A DNA stretch of 11,411 nt from COMBO-56-21 sp041494275 (GCA_041494275.1 JBGQAM010000054.1:1-11411); one strand, 5' to 3'; shown: positions 1-7,059, counted from the stretch's first letter. Made by a program: numbers and translations. Notes: generated by a model not told the origin, from the sequence alone.

Positions 1-614
1 ACCGCACGCGCGCCTGCTTCCAGCCCCTCCCGGTGTTCAGCAACAACATCTGGCGCGTTCCCTCCCTCGTGAGGGTCGTGGAGATGGGGACCACGATCTT
101 CCAGCTCATCGACTCCACAAATACGGACCTGCTCGTGACCTTCTCCTTGGACTTCTTGAAGTATCAGCCGATGATCGAGGATGGAGGATGGGCAAAGACC
201 TGGATCCGTGACTTCGGGTTCGAGCTTGTCGGCTTCATGATGCTCGCCGGCCTTACGATAGCGGCAGTCCGCAGGTTCATCTTCAAGCCCAAGATCGTCA
301 GGACAGAGCTTCCTGACGCGACATCGATCTTGTTCCTTCTTGTGGTGGTCCTCGGCGGATTCATTCTGGAAGGCATGGGCATCGCTGGCAGGATACCAGG
401 TCATCAGGTGGATACGGCGTACTCGTTCCTCGGCTACGCCCTTTCACAACTCATACCAAGTTCCGCAGGCCAGTACTACGATCAGGCGTGGCTAGTACAC
501 GGGGTCATGAGCGCTCTCCTGATCGCGTACATCCCATTCAGCAAGCTCTTTCACATGATCGCCACGCCGGTCGCGATCGAGGCGGACAAGATGCTTCCGA
601 CGGGGGGGAGATGA
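1..614 (+). CDS. NarI/HdrE/DsrM-like cytochrome b membrane subunit, 5' partial
   Basis: The reading frame is open to the left edge (from base 3), so the N-terminus is missing; the GTG at 33 is probably internal. At least three hydrophobic helices are visible: FELVGFMMLAGLTIAAV, ATSILFLLVVVLGGFILEG and a last one beginning WLVHGVMSALL. The last helix has two histidines 18 residues apart (HGVM...KLFH), the same spacing and setting (IPFSKLFH, compare FPFSRLVH) as the heme-b ligands of E. coli NarI. The protein therefore probably carries heme b and moves electrons between a membrane quinone or similar carrier and the iron-sulfur protein encoded next. The stop TGA overlaps the start of that gene (ATGA), so they form an operon. 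HdrE, DsrM and NarI-like proteins cannot be separated from this fragment. Family is fairly sure; exact donor and acceptor are unknown. Confidence 0.8.
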   Translation, partial: RTRACFQPLPVFSNNIWRVPSLVRVVEMGTTIFQLIDSTNTDLLVTFSLDFLKYQPMIEDGGWAKTWIRDFGFELVGFMMLAGLTIAAVRRFIFKPKIVRTELPDATSILFLLVVVLGGFILEGMGIAGRIPGHQVDTAYSFLGYALSQLIPSSAGQYYDQAWLVHGVMSALLIAYIPFSKLFHMIATPVAIEADKMLPTGGR

Positions 615-1837
615 TCCCGAAGAAGTTGGACATCTCCAAGCTAGACGTGCTCGCGCTCATGCGCTACGACGCGTGCACACGCTGCGGAGAGTGCACATCG
701 ACGTGCCCGACGGGGGGAGAGGCTCAGGATGTCGAACTAGTCACACCTCGAGGCAAGATCCTGAGGCTCAGGAAGTTCTACAAGGCTCAGTACGGTCTGA
801 AGGCAAGATTACTGGGCCCGAAACAGATCCCAGAAGACCAGCTCAAGGAGCTATCGAGCAGGGCCTATGAGTGCACGATATGCGGCCAGTGCAAGACCGT
901 GTGCCCAGCGCACCTGGACACGATCGAGATGTGGGAGAACATGCGCGAATTCCTTGTTGCGAACGGTCTCGCGCCTCTTCCGGCACATGAGTCTATCGTC
1001 AAGAGCATCGAGAACTACGGCAACCCTTGGATGCAACCCAGATCTCAGAGGTCTCGTTGGTCAAAGAAGCTCGAGAAAGAGGTCAAGATCAAGGACGCCA
1101 CGAAGGAGAAGTGCGAAGTCCTCTTCTTCGTTGGCTGCACGGCTGCTTACGACCCGAACATAAGGAACATGGCACTGGACACGGCTCGCGTAATGGGGAA
1201 GGCCGGTATCGATTTCGGCACCCTCGGGGACGATGAGGGCTGCTGCGGCTCGACGCTACTTCGGACAGGCCTGCTTGAGTCTGCGAGGAAGTTGGCGCTG
1301 AAGAACATCGAGATGTTCGAGAAGGCCTCGCCCTCCGTAATCGTCACAAGCTGCGCGGGATGCTACAAGACGATACGTCAGGACTATCCGAAAGTGGGGA
1401 AGGTCAACGCTCGCGTGGTCCACATCACTCAGTTCGTGAACGAGCTCATCGACTCCGGCAGGCTCAAGCTCGAGAAGAAGGTAGACGGAGTCGTGACATT
1501 CCACGACCCCTGCCACCTCGGCCGGCACAACCTGTTGTACGACGAACCAAGGAAGATCCTCCACTCCATCCCCGGCGTCAAGCTCGTGGAGATGGAGCGG
1601 AATAGGGCCGAGGCCAGATGCTGCGGGGCTGGAGGCGGCGTTAAGACAGCGTTCCCAGACCTTGCACAGAAGATATCGTTCCTGAGAGTGGAGGACGCTG
1701 AGAGGACCGGTGCTGAGATACTGACGACTTCGTGCCCGTTCTGCTACCAGAGCCTGAAGACATCGATCGATGCGAAAGGGTCGAAGCTCAAGATGATGGA
1801 TTTGATGGAACTCGTCAGACAGTCATGCTCGCCCTGA
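611..1837 (+). CDS. HdrD/DsrK-like iron-sulfur protein (two 4Fe-4S, two CCG domains)
   Basis: This 408-residue protein is a heterodisulfide-reductase-D-type electron transfer or catalytic subunit. Two ferredoxin-type [4Fe-4S] motifs are seen at C22/C25/C28/C32 and C88/C91/C94/C98. Two complete CCG domains follow: CX34CCGX34CxxC (GCTAAYDP to SCAGC) and CX35CCGX35CxxC (DPCHLGRH to SCPFC). In HdrD these bind the noncubane [4Fe-4S] cluster that reduces CoM-S-S-CoB; in DsrK and related proteins similar domains handle other disulfides or thiols. The start at 611 is chosen because the ATG overlaps the TGA of the cytochrome gene as ATGA and the family N-terminus fits; the frame is open further upstream to 488, but that part lies inside the cytochrome gene. 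No methanogenesis gene is visible here, so the substrate is open: heterodisulfide, a Dsr-type trisulfide, or an organic acid oxidase partner. Confidence 0.88.
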   Translation: MIPKKLDISKLDVLALMRYDACTRCGECTSTCPTGGEAQDVELVTPRGKILRLRKFYKAQYGLKARLLGPKQIPEDQLKELSSRAYECTICGQCKTVCPAHLDTIEMWENMREFLVANGLAPLPAHESIVKSIENYGNPWMQPRSQRSRWSKKLEKEVKIKDATKEKCEVLFFVGCTAAYDPNIRNMALDTARVMGKAGIDFGTLGDDEGCCGSTLLRTGLLESARKLALKNIEMFEKASPSVIVTSCAGCYKTIRQDYPKVGKVNARVVHITQFVNELIDSGRLKLEKKVDGVVTFHDPCHLGRHNLLYDEPRKILHSIPGVKLVEMERNRAEARCCGAGGGVKTAFPDLAQKISFLRVEDAERTGAEILTTSCPFCYQSLKTSIDAKGSKLKMMDLMELVRQSCSP

Positions 1838-1861
1838 GTCCCACGACGCAGACTAGGAAAA

Positions 1862-1870
1862 TCATTAAGT
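1862..1870 (+). promoter_or_regulatory. Probable TATA element for the 1900-2331 gene
   Basis: The AT-rich stretch TCATTAAGT sits after an A-run and is centred about 34 nt upstream of the ATG at 1900. That would place transcription start within a few nucleotides of the ATG, as at other first genes in this window. A second AT patch (GTATAG, about 1884-1889) is too near the start to be the TATA box. Confidence 0.45.
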
Positions 1871-1899
1871 TGCGACTAGGCAGTGTATAGCCGATAAAC

Positions 1900-2331
1900 A
1901 TGACAACCACAAATCCACCCACGATTGCGATCCCGCCAATTCACGTGCAGGCCCAGCGAGCGAACCTTCCGACCATTGTACCGGTTGGCATCATGGTCCT
2001 CATACTCGCGCTGGTATTCAGCTTCTCATACTACACATCGGACGATTGGTGGATCGGAGAGGTGATTGGCCTGGTCGGCATCGCTCTCGTCGCGGTGATG
2101 TTCTTCGTCAACGAGCACCAGGACAAGGTCCACCAGGCTGCCAGAGGCGGTGCCTGGACATTCGACAAGAGGTTCTTCTTGATTGGCGAGATCTCCGCCG
2201 CAGTCGGGGTCACCTTGGTGTTGGCCGGTGGGGCGTCACTGTCAGGCATCTCCGCGGGCGTGGCCTCGCTCTTCGGCGTCGCCCTACTCATCGCCGCGTT
2301 CTTCATGATAATCGTCTCGCTCCGCATCTGA
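1900..2331 (+). CDS. Small four-helix membrane protein of unknown function
   Basis: A 143-residue protein that I do not recognise. It has a proline-rich N-terminus (residues 1-25, no cleavable signal peptide apparent) and four predicted membrane helices at about 26-45, 51-70, 93-111 and 119-140. A charged loop (residues 71-92, NEHQDKVHQAARGG and FDKR) joins helices 2 and 3. By the positive-inside rule this loop is likely cytoplasmic, putting both ends outside, though the short LRI tail gives little support. No cysteines, and the two histidines of the loop are not spaced like heme ligands. It has a likely promoter of its own 62 nt downstream of the HdrD-like gene and ends 4 bp from the convergent MFS gene. 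It could be an accessory subunit of the redox module or unrelated. Confidence 0.75.
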   Translation: MTTTNPPTIAIPPIHVQAQRANLPTIVPVGIMVLILALVFSFSYYTSDDWWIGEVIGLVGIALVAVMFFVNEHQDKVHQAARGGAWTFDKRFFLIGEISAAVGVTLVLAGGASLSGISAGVASLFGVALLIAAFFMIIVSLRI

Positions 2332-2335
2332 AAGA

Positions 2336-3499
2336 TCAGTGCAATTGGTCAGCGTGGCCAGCTCCCACAGGCAGCACCGTAGCGCCCTTCTTCGGCTCGT
2401 AGGCAAGCGCGCCCAACAGCAAGAACGGTATCGCCAAGAGGAAACAGTGCTGTGGCGAGACTCCTAGGTACAGCAACAAGATGAGGACTGCGATCGAGCT
2501 CGATCTCCCGATGTCGAGCATGAACTCCCTCCCGATCACTGAATCGTTCTTTGCCAGCTCGAGCTTGTCCGTGAGTATCGCGAAGATGAAGACCGGAAGG
2601 ATGAAGCTGGCGAATTCCAGGAGGCCGTTGGCCAAGGCGTATTCGTTGAGCGAGCCCGCAAGCGCGATCAGAATGACGCAAGGGATAGACGTCAGCGCGC
2701 TGATCATGACGAACAGTCTCCTGTTCTGTATCTTGTCTGAGACCTTGCCCAGGATTATGGCCATGATGCCCGCGCTGAGGCCGAAAAGGGAGAACAGCGC
2801 ACCTAGGTCGACCTCTTCCTGCGTGAAGATGTAAGCGACAAGTACAACGTCAACCCAGAATACTCCTTCGAATCCGCCCTCGCCCAAGAGTGCGACGACG
2901 TTCCTCCGCCCAAGTGCGCCAAGCCTTATCTTCATCACCTGGTCGGTCGGGATGTACTTCCTGTAGGCGACAACGACTACGGCTGTTGCCAAGATGATCA
3001 AGATGCCGAGGGAGAACAGCAGCTGATAGTCCGCGAAGCCGATGACCATGCCTCCCAGAAGAGGAGCGAAGAAGGTCGCCAGAGGCCACACGAAGAAGAC
3101 CGCGCCGTATGTAACGCCCCGGTCAGTCTTATCGGTCATCTGCGCCATCAATATGTTGAATGGCGTCCAAAACAGAGGATAGTTCAGGCCGAAAGCGACG
3201 GCCACAGTGATGGCCAATACCCAGCCGTTGTCTATCGTGATGAACAGGCCGTATTCCACAATCAGGAAGGTCAAGCCAACGAGCATCGCGTTTCTCGGGT
3301 CGAGGTGCGGCTTCCAGGACATCCACAGGCTTACGAATATCGCGATGAAGAACCCGAGGCCCAAGTAGATGGGTCCGGACCACATTGGCATATCGAAGTG
3401 TTTGAAGAGGTAGACCATGTTGAATGATGATGCGAACGTGTTGCCGAACGCGAGCATCGCGTTGATGATCATCAGGCCCGCGAAAGCGCGCTTGTCCAT
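2336..3499 (-). CDS. Major facilitator superfamily (MFS) transporter
   Basis: A 387-residue integral membrane protein with about 12 hydrophobic helices split into two halves by a basic cytoplasmic loop (near YRKYIPTDQVMKIRLGALGRR). The typical MFS family loop signature appears between helices in the second half (GKVSDKIQNRR; glycine, aspartate and basic residues in the expected order). Length and layout fit the family. Substrate cannot be told from the sequence; no clear drug-efflux or sugar signature is seen, and the acidic residues in the membrane stretch GEGGFEGVFWVD could help couple protons or bind substrate. The ATG at 3499 is supported by a TATA-like element about 30 nt upstream. The gene ends 4 bp from the convergent four-helix membrane protein gene. 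Confidence 0.85.
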   Translation of the reverse strand: MDKRAFAGLMIINAMLAFGNTFASSFNMVYLFKHFDMPMWSGPIYLGLGFFIAIFVSLWMSWKPHLDPRNAMLVGLTFLIVEYGLFITIDNGWVLAITVAVAFGLNYPLFWTPFNILMAQMTDKTDRGVTYGAVFFVWPLATFFAPLLGGMVIGFADYQLLFSLGILIILATAVVVVAYRKYIPTDQVMKIRLGALGRRNVVALLGEGGFEGVFWVDVVLVAYIFTQEEVDLGALFSLFGLSAGIMAIILGKVSDKIQNRRLFVMISALTSIPCVILIALAGSLNEYALANGLLEFASFILPVFIFAILTDKLELAKNDSVIGREFMLDIGRSSSIAVLILLLYLGVSPQHCFLLAIPFLLLGALAYEPKKGATVLPVGAGHADQLH

Positions 3500-3522
3500 G
3501 TTGACCAGAATCAGGGACCCTC

Positions 3523-3533
3523 GCTTAAACTTT
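3523..3533 (-). promoter_or_regulatory. TATA element for the MFS transporter gene
   Basis: On the minus strand the sequence reads AAAGTTTAAGC, centred about 29 nt upstream of the ATG at 3499. This is a standard archaeal TATA position for a leaderless or near-leaderless transcript. It lies in the 45-bp gap after the small zinc-ribbon gene, so the transporter is probably transcribed separately. Confidence 0.6.
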
Positions 3534-3544
3534 CCCAGCTAGAC

Positions 3545-3715
3545 TCATTTCTCAGACTTGCGCCAGGCGAACAGCTTCTGCTTCTGGTGCCCGCCAGGGC
3601 CACCTCTCTGCTCCCGCGCCTTTTGGATGCACTCTTCACCGTCGCACACGAAGGTAGCGAAGAGGAAGTGTGTTGCAGGCTTGCCGCAGATCTGGCATCT
3701 CTCGTCGGTTTTCAT
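3545..3715 (-). CDS. 56-residue zinc-ribbon protein
   Basis: This short gene starts MKTDERCQICGKPATHF and ends RKSEK. Cysteines at 7, 10, 24 and 29 (CQIC and CDGEEC) form a likely single zinc-binding knuckle pair, followed by a basic, glycine- and glutamine-rich tail (REQRGGPGGHQKQK). Its ATG overlaps the TGA of the upstream gene as ATGA, and the minus strand has GGTGA six nt before the ATG, matching the archaeal anti-Shine-Dalgarno; both facts support translation. The partner upstream also carries a zinc ribbon. Small zinc fingers of this size in archaea are often uncharacterised and may bind RNA, DNA or a protein partner. No function can be assigned. The gene is easily missed by length cut-offs. 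Confidence 0.82.
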   Translation of the reverse strand: MKTDERCQICGKPATHFLFATFVCDGEECIQKAREQRGGPGGHQKQKLFAWRKSEK

Positions 3716-4398
3716 CTGGTCTCACCCAAGGATGGCACTGCGTATCTAAGCCTGCGCCTGACCGCGTCCGATTTCTTAGAGACGAGCCTCCTTCCGACCT
3801 TCGACTCCGAGAGGACGGTGTAGAACTCGAGGTCCGCGCCGCATTCGGGGCAGATAGGTTCTGATCTCGCAACCTGCGCGTCGCATACGGGGCACGCCTT
3901 GATGCCCGCCAATCTAGACGGTGATCGCGACTTGCCTCCGACCAATACTCTTTGTCGAGCTGGTGCGCCAGCCCGGTCGCGTTGCTCGAGAGGCCTAGTG
4001 GTCGTCTTTGCTGGTGGGGAAGGCGGTAGTTCGAGCGCAGACCCTAGAGCCAAAACAGATCTTGGCGCGACCCATGTGAACGCGTTGTCCCCGCTTGCCC
4101 TCACGAATTGGATCAATCTCTGTCGGAGCGCCTCCTCGTCGCCGTTCTCGTCGGTCCCGTAGATCCTGCTGAGGATCCTGAGGTCATCGATGTCGTCGAA
4201 CAGCTTGATGTCGCTCTCGGGAACCACTTCAACATGGTATCGTTTGTACAGGATGTAGGTGTAAATCAGAATGACGACGAGCGCGGAGAATATCACAGGA
4301 AACGGATCGTATCCGATGTCTAGGAGAGCTGCGGCTGAGGCAACGTCCACAAGGAATAGGATAAGCGTAAACGCCCTCCACGCTTGCTTCGGTTCCAT
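3712..4398 (-). CDS. Membrane-anchored protein with C-terminal zinc ribbon
   Basis: A 228-residue protein. Two membrane helices are predicted near the N-terminus (about 10-28 and 33-51), so most of the chain probably lies in the cytoplasm. Residues about 64-101 (DIDDLRILSRIYGT to RLIQFVR) form a helical segment that loosely resembles a SAP-type or small helical bundle. A proline- and arginine-rich linker (about 122-165) leads to a four-cysteine zinc ribbon, CPVC at 169-172 and CPEC at 183-186, then a strongly basic tail. The ATG at 4398 is preferred over a TTG at 4413. It lies 56 bp downstream of nadC after a T-run, and overlaps the small zinc-ribbon gene by ATGA. Similar zinc-ribbon membrane proteins of unknown role are common in Thermoplasmatota. 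Function unknown. Confidence 0.8.
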   Translation of the reverse strand: MEPKQAWRAFTLILFLVDVASAAALLDIGYDPFPVIFSALVVILIYTYILYKRYHVEVVPESDIKLFDDIDDLRILSRIYGTDENGDEEALRQRLIQFVRASGDNAFTWVAPRSVLALGSALELPPSPPAKTTTRPLEQRDRAGAPARQRVLVGGKSRSPSRLAGIKACPVCDAQVARSEPICPECGADLEFYTVLSESKVGRRLVSKKSDAVRRRLRYAVPSLGETR

Positions 4399-4431
4399 AG
4401 AGCGCCCGCTCAAGGAACGGTTGGCCCGTAG

Positions 4432-4437
4432 AAAAAA
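4432..4437 (-). terminator. T-run, possible terminator of nadC
   Basis: The minus strand has six consecutive T residues 18 nt past the nadC stop codon, matching the oligo-T signal that terminates archaeal RNA polymerase without a hairpin. The same T-rich patch lies about 35 nt upstream of the next ATG (4398), so it could instead be part of a weak promoter for the zinc-ribbon pair. Confidence 0.45.
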
Positions 4438-4454
4438 CCTCTGTGTCAGCCGTG

Positions 4455-5279
4455 TCAGGCTTTCTCGATCTCCATCGAGAAGTCGATCGACTTGACCGAG
4501 TGCGTGAGCGATCCGAGCGAGATGATGTCCGCGCCGGCGGCATACTGTTCGATGTTCTCCGGCCTTATCCCGCCCGAAGCCTCTATGAGCACATCGGGGT
4601 TGAGCTTCCTCAGCTCGGCCGAGAGCTCCCTTACTTCATCCGGTACGAAATTGTCAAGCATGACTATGTCCGCGCCGCTCTTCACAGCGGTCGTCGCATC
4701 CGCAGCGTTCTCCACCTCGATCTCAATCTTCTTGGTGAAGCTGCCGCTCTTGGCAAGTCTGAGCGCCTCGACCACTCCTCCGGCCATCTTGATGTGATTG
4801 TCCTTTATCAGGACGGCATCGAAAAGCCCCGCTCTGTGCGGGTCCCCTCCACCGATGACTACGGCTTTCTTCTCGAACTCTCGGAACCCGGGTGTCGTCT
4901 TGCGCGTCGCTGCGACCCTGACCTTCGGGTTCACCTTCCTGCACTTCGCGACAAGGTCATGAGTGAGCGTCGCGACGCCGCTCATCCGCATCAAGAAGTT
5001 CAGCGCGAGCCTCTCGCCCGCAAGAATCCCTCTCGCGGGGCCTTCGACCTCTAGGACGACGTCTCCTTTGCCAATCATCGAGCCGTCCTCCTTGATCTTG
5101 ACGATTCTCGCTCCGAGCTCTTCGAAGACAGCTCCCGCCTCCGACACGCCCGCTAGCACGCACTGTTCCTTGCACACGATTCGTCCTTTCGCATTAGCTT
5201 CCGCGGGGACTACTAGTTCGGAGGTGATGTCTCCAGAGCCAATGTCCTCTCTGAGGAATTCCTGGAGCTTGGATTTCAT
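4455..5279 (-). CDS. nadC: Nicotinate-nucleotide pyrophosphorylase (carboxylating)
   Basis: NadC (quinolinate phosphoribosyltransferase) converts quinolinate and PRPP to nicotinate mononucleotide, CO2 and pyrophosphate in de novo NAD synthesis. The 274-residue length is normal. Family motifs are intact: the N-terminal EDIGSGDIT, ERLALNFLMRMSG, the PRPP and quinolinate-binding stretch ATRKTTPGFREFEKKAV (R126, K127), GGGDPHRAGLFD, KDNH (159-162), EVE (188-190), LDN (208-210) and EASGGI (233-238). The ATG at 5279 is chosen because the protein then begins exactly at the family N-terminus and a TATA element lies 30 nt upstream; the frame stays open to 5357 but that extension would cover the promoter. 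The other pathway genes (nadA, nadB or aspartate dehydrogenase) are not in the window. Confidence 0.95.
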   Translation of the reverse strand: MKSKLQEFLREDIGSGDITSELVVPAEANAKGRIVCKEQCVLAGVSEAGAVFEELGARIVKIKEDGSMIGKGDVVLEVEGPARGILAGERLALNFLMRMSGVATLTHDLVAKCRKVNPKVRVAATRKTTPGFREFEKKAVVIGGGDPHRAGLFDAVLIKDNHIKMAGGVVEALRLAKSGSFTKKIEIEVENAADATTAVKSGADIVMLDNFVPDEVRELSAELRKLNPDVLIEASGGIRPENIEQYAAGADIISLGSLTHSVKSIDFSMEIEKA

Positions 5280-5304
5280 GCGCCACGTGGCAGGGCGTCG
5301 GGGG

Positions 5305-5314
5305 ATAACTATGT
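5305..5314 (-). promoter_or_regulatory. TATA element for nadC
   Basis: The minus strand reads ACATAGTTAT, centred 30 nt upstream of the ATG at 5279, in the 55-bp gap after the beta-CASP gene. It supports a leaderless transcript and decides against the upstream in-frame start. Confidence 0.55.
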
Positions 5315-5334
5315 TTTGGGGAAAACCAATGGGA

Positions 5335-6570
5335 TCAGATCGTCCACTTCTCGCCATTCTTGGGCAGATGAACCTCGAACCCCTGTGCTTTCAAGTCGCC
5401 TGCGAGGATCTCCCTCTCGTCGCCATGCATGAGCACGATCTTCTCGGGGGAGCACCCTTTCGCGAATGCGAGAAGCTCGTCATGGCCTGCATGCGCTGAG
5501 AAGTCGTACTTCAATACTTCGCAGTTCACCTTTTCGCTGACTCCCTGGAATTCCATGTAGCCCGTTTCGAGGAGCTTCCGGCCGTTGCTTCCCTCGACCT
5601 GGTACCCGGTCAGTAGTATCGCGCTCTTAGGGTCGTTCCTGACGGTTTCCGCATAGCCAAGGACGGGGCCGCCGTCCAGCATTCCGCTCGTCGTCACTAC
5701 GACGTCCGCTTGGACGGCTCGCGAGCGCGCGTGAACGTTCCTCACTTCGTGAGTCCTGTTGACCGCCTGCCTCAAGCGCTTGGCGGATCTGACGAATTCC
5801 GGGTATCTGAGATAGATTGTGTTGACCTTCTTCCCCATGCCGTCCAGCCAGAAATCGAACTTGCTGTCCTTCAGAAGCAGGAGTATCTCCTGCGTCCTGC
5901 CTACTGCGAACGAAGGTATGATGGCCGTGCCTCCTCTTTGAGTGACCTCCTCGATCTTCTTGAGAAGGGCGTACTCCGTCTTCAACCTGGCCGGATGGTT
6001 CCTTCCTGAGTACGTGGACTCCATGATCAGGTTGTCACACTTGACGGGTTTCGCTCCCGCGACCAGCCTCGTGTCCAGCGTATGCAGGTCCCCCGTGATG
6101 AGCGTCGTCCTCTTGCCCTGGAGCTCGTACATCGTCGCCCCCGGGATGTGACCGGCGGAGTGCGCGACGACTGTCATCTTGCCAGCTTGGCTCGTGTCGC
6201 CGAACTGGATATCGTCGAACTTCCTGCGGGCGATCTTGACATCGGCTGATGTGTACGGTTCCGGGTACCCCTCGGCAGCGCCAATCTTGATGCTGTCATC
6301 CATCAGCAGTATGCCGATCTCCCGGGAGATGCTCGTGGATACAACGTTGATATCGTACCGGGCCGTGAGCCAGGGAATCATGCCGCAGTGGTCAAGGTGA
6401 GAGTGGGTCAGGAACATGACATCAATTGGAGGACAGGACGCAGGGTACTGTGGAGGGTCGGTTGCCGTAATCCCATAGTCGAAGAGCACTCTGGCTCCGG
6501 GGCATTTGAGAAGTATGCCGAGCCTGCCTACTTCGTTCCCTCCTCCGAGGAACTCTCCTTCCAATGGCAT
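5335..6570 (-). CDS. Beta-CASP metallo-beta-lactamase ribonuclease (aCPSF2/RNase J type)
   Basis: A 411-residue RNA-processing nuclease of the metallo-beta-lactamase/beta-CASP family. All catalytic motifs are present: D31 (FDYG), HSHLDH (56-61), H141 (GHIPGA), D161 (ITGD), then beta-CASP motif A E184 (MESTY), motif B H360 (SAHAG) and motif C H382 (MHGDE). The signature PSFAVGRTQE (219-228) is also seen. Two zinc ions are expected. There is no N-terminal KH region, so it is not the aCPSF1 termination factor; the length and EVGR start fit the aCPSF2 group, with archaeal RNase J as the alternative. These proteins act as endonucleases and/or 5'-3' exonucleases in RNA maturation and decay. The ATG at 6570 is chosen because a strong TATA box is 28 nt upstream and the family begins FLGGGNEVGR; an in-frame ATG at 6612 would lie upstream of that TATA box. 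Confidence 0.92.
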   Translation of the reverse strand: MPLEGEFLGGGNEVGRLGILLKCPGARVLFDYGITATDPPQYPASCPPIDVMFLTHSHLDHCGMIPWLTARYDINVVSTSISREIGILLMDDSIKIGAAEGYPEPYTSADVKIARRKFDDIQFGDTSQAGKMTVVAHSAGHIPGATMYELQGKRTTLITGDLHTLDTRLVAGAKPVKCDNLIMESTYSGRNHPARLKTEYALLKKIEEVTQRGGTAIIPSFAVGRTQEILLLLKDSKFDFWLDGMGKKVNTIYLRYPEFVRSAKRLRQAVNRTHEVRNVHARSRAVQADVVVTTSGMLDGGPVLGYAETVRNDPKSAILLTGYQVEGSNGRKLLETGYMEFQGVSEKVNCEVLKYDFSAHAGHDELLAFAKGCSPEKIVLMHGDEREILAGDLKAQGFEVHLPKNGEKWTI

Positions 6571-6593
6571 TCGGTTGGGCGAACGGTTCTCAC

Positions 6594-6602
6594 TATTATA
6601 TG
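6594..6602 (-). promoter_or_regulatory. TATA box for the beta-CASP nuclease gene
   Basis: The minus strand reads CATATAATA, centred 28 nt upstream of the ATG at 6570, one of the best TATA matches in the window. It lies in the 63-bp gap after the YjbQ gene and indicates independent, leaderless transcription. Confidence 0.7.
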
Positions 6603-6633
6603 CTTGTGCCACCGACTTCTGCTAGATGAATAC

Positions 6634-7059
6634 TCAATCCCCGACTATCTGGACCATCAGCTCTCTCGTCCTAGGCTTGTTGTCGAATTCAAGGAGCACT
6701 ATCTGCTGCCAAGTGCCGAGCACGACTTCCCCATTCACTATCGGAACCGTGAGCGATGGCCCAACAAAGGACGCTCGTATGTGCGAGTGACCGTTCCCGT
6801 CGCCCCATCTTCGATGGTGCTCGTAGTCGATGCTCTTGGGGTACAGACGATCCATCGCGTCTCTCATGTCCGTCACAAGCCCGGGCTCGTGCTCGACCGT
6901 CGTGACGGCAGCTGTGGAACCGACCACGAACACGCATGCGAGCCCTTCCCTGATCTTCGACTTGGAAACGATCTCCCTTACCTTCTCAGTGACGTCGATC
7001 ACATCATCTCGAGCGGAAGTCTTGAGCGTGATAGAGCCATTCGCTGTCGTCAAGGGCAA
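6634..7059 (-). CDS. yjbQ: YjbQ family protein (UPF0047), thiamine-phosphate synthase-like
   Basis: A 141-residue member of the YjbQ/UPF0047 family, small trimeric proteins; some show a weak secondary thiamine-phosphate synthase activity, but the physiological role is unsettled. Family features seen: GSTAAVTTVEHEPG (47-60), a histidine-rich centre (HH at 81-82, GHSHIRAS 90-97), GPSLTVPIVNG (100-110) and GTWQQIVLLEFD (115-126). The histidine present in bacterial members at the first of these (QHTSAS in E. coli) is glycine here (VGSTAA). I believe this GST form is a recognised archaeal subgroup. The start must be TTG, at 7059 or 7053, since a stop codon lies immediately upstream of 7059 and no in-frame ATG exists before the conserved region. 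A TATA-like element lies about 25 nt upstream of 7059. It is divergent from the HTH gene. Confidence 0.87.
   Translation of the reverse strand: MPLTTANGSITLKTSARDDVIDVTEKVREIVSKSKIREGLACVFVVGSTAAVTTVEHEPGLVTDMRDAMDRLYPKSIDYEHHRRWGDGNGHSHIRASFVGPSLTVPIVNGEVVLGTWQQIVLLEFDNKPRTRELMVQIVGD

Noticed and set aside
488..610. N-terminal extension of the HdrD-like gene upstream of 611
   Set aside because: It lies wholly inside the cytochrome gene in another frame, resembles no domain, and the ATGA overlap at 611 gives a normal family start. It matters only if frameshifting at the G-run occurs, and then only from 602 on.
597..720. Near-identical CCGACGGGGGG stretches at about 597 and 706 as a direct repeat
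   Set aside because: Both encode P-T-G-G in their own frames; too short and GC-simple to call a repeat.
4443..5054. 203-codon plus-strand frame opposite nadC
   Set aside because: Shadow of nadC, which is certain from its catalytic motifs.
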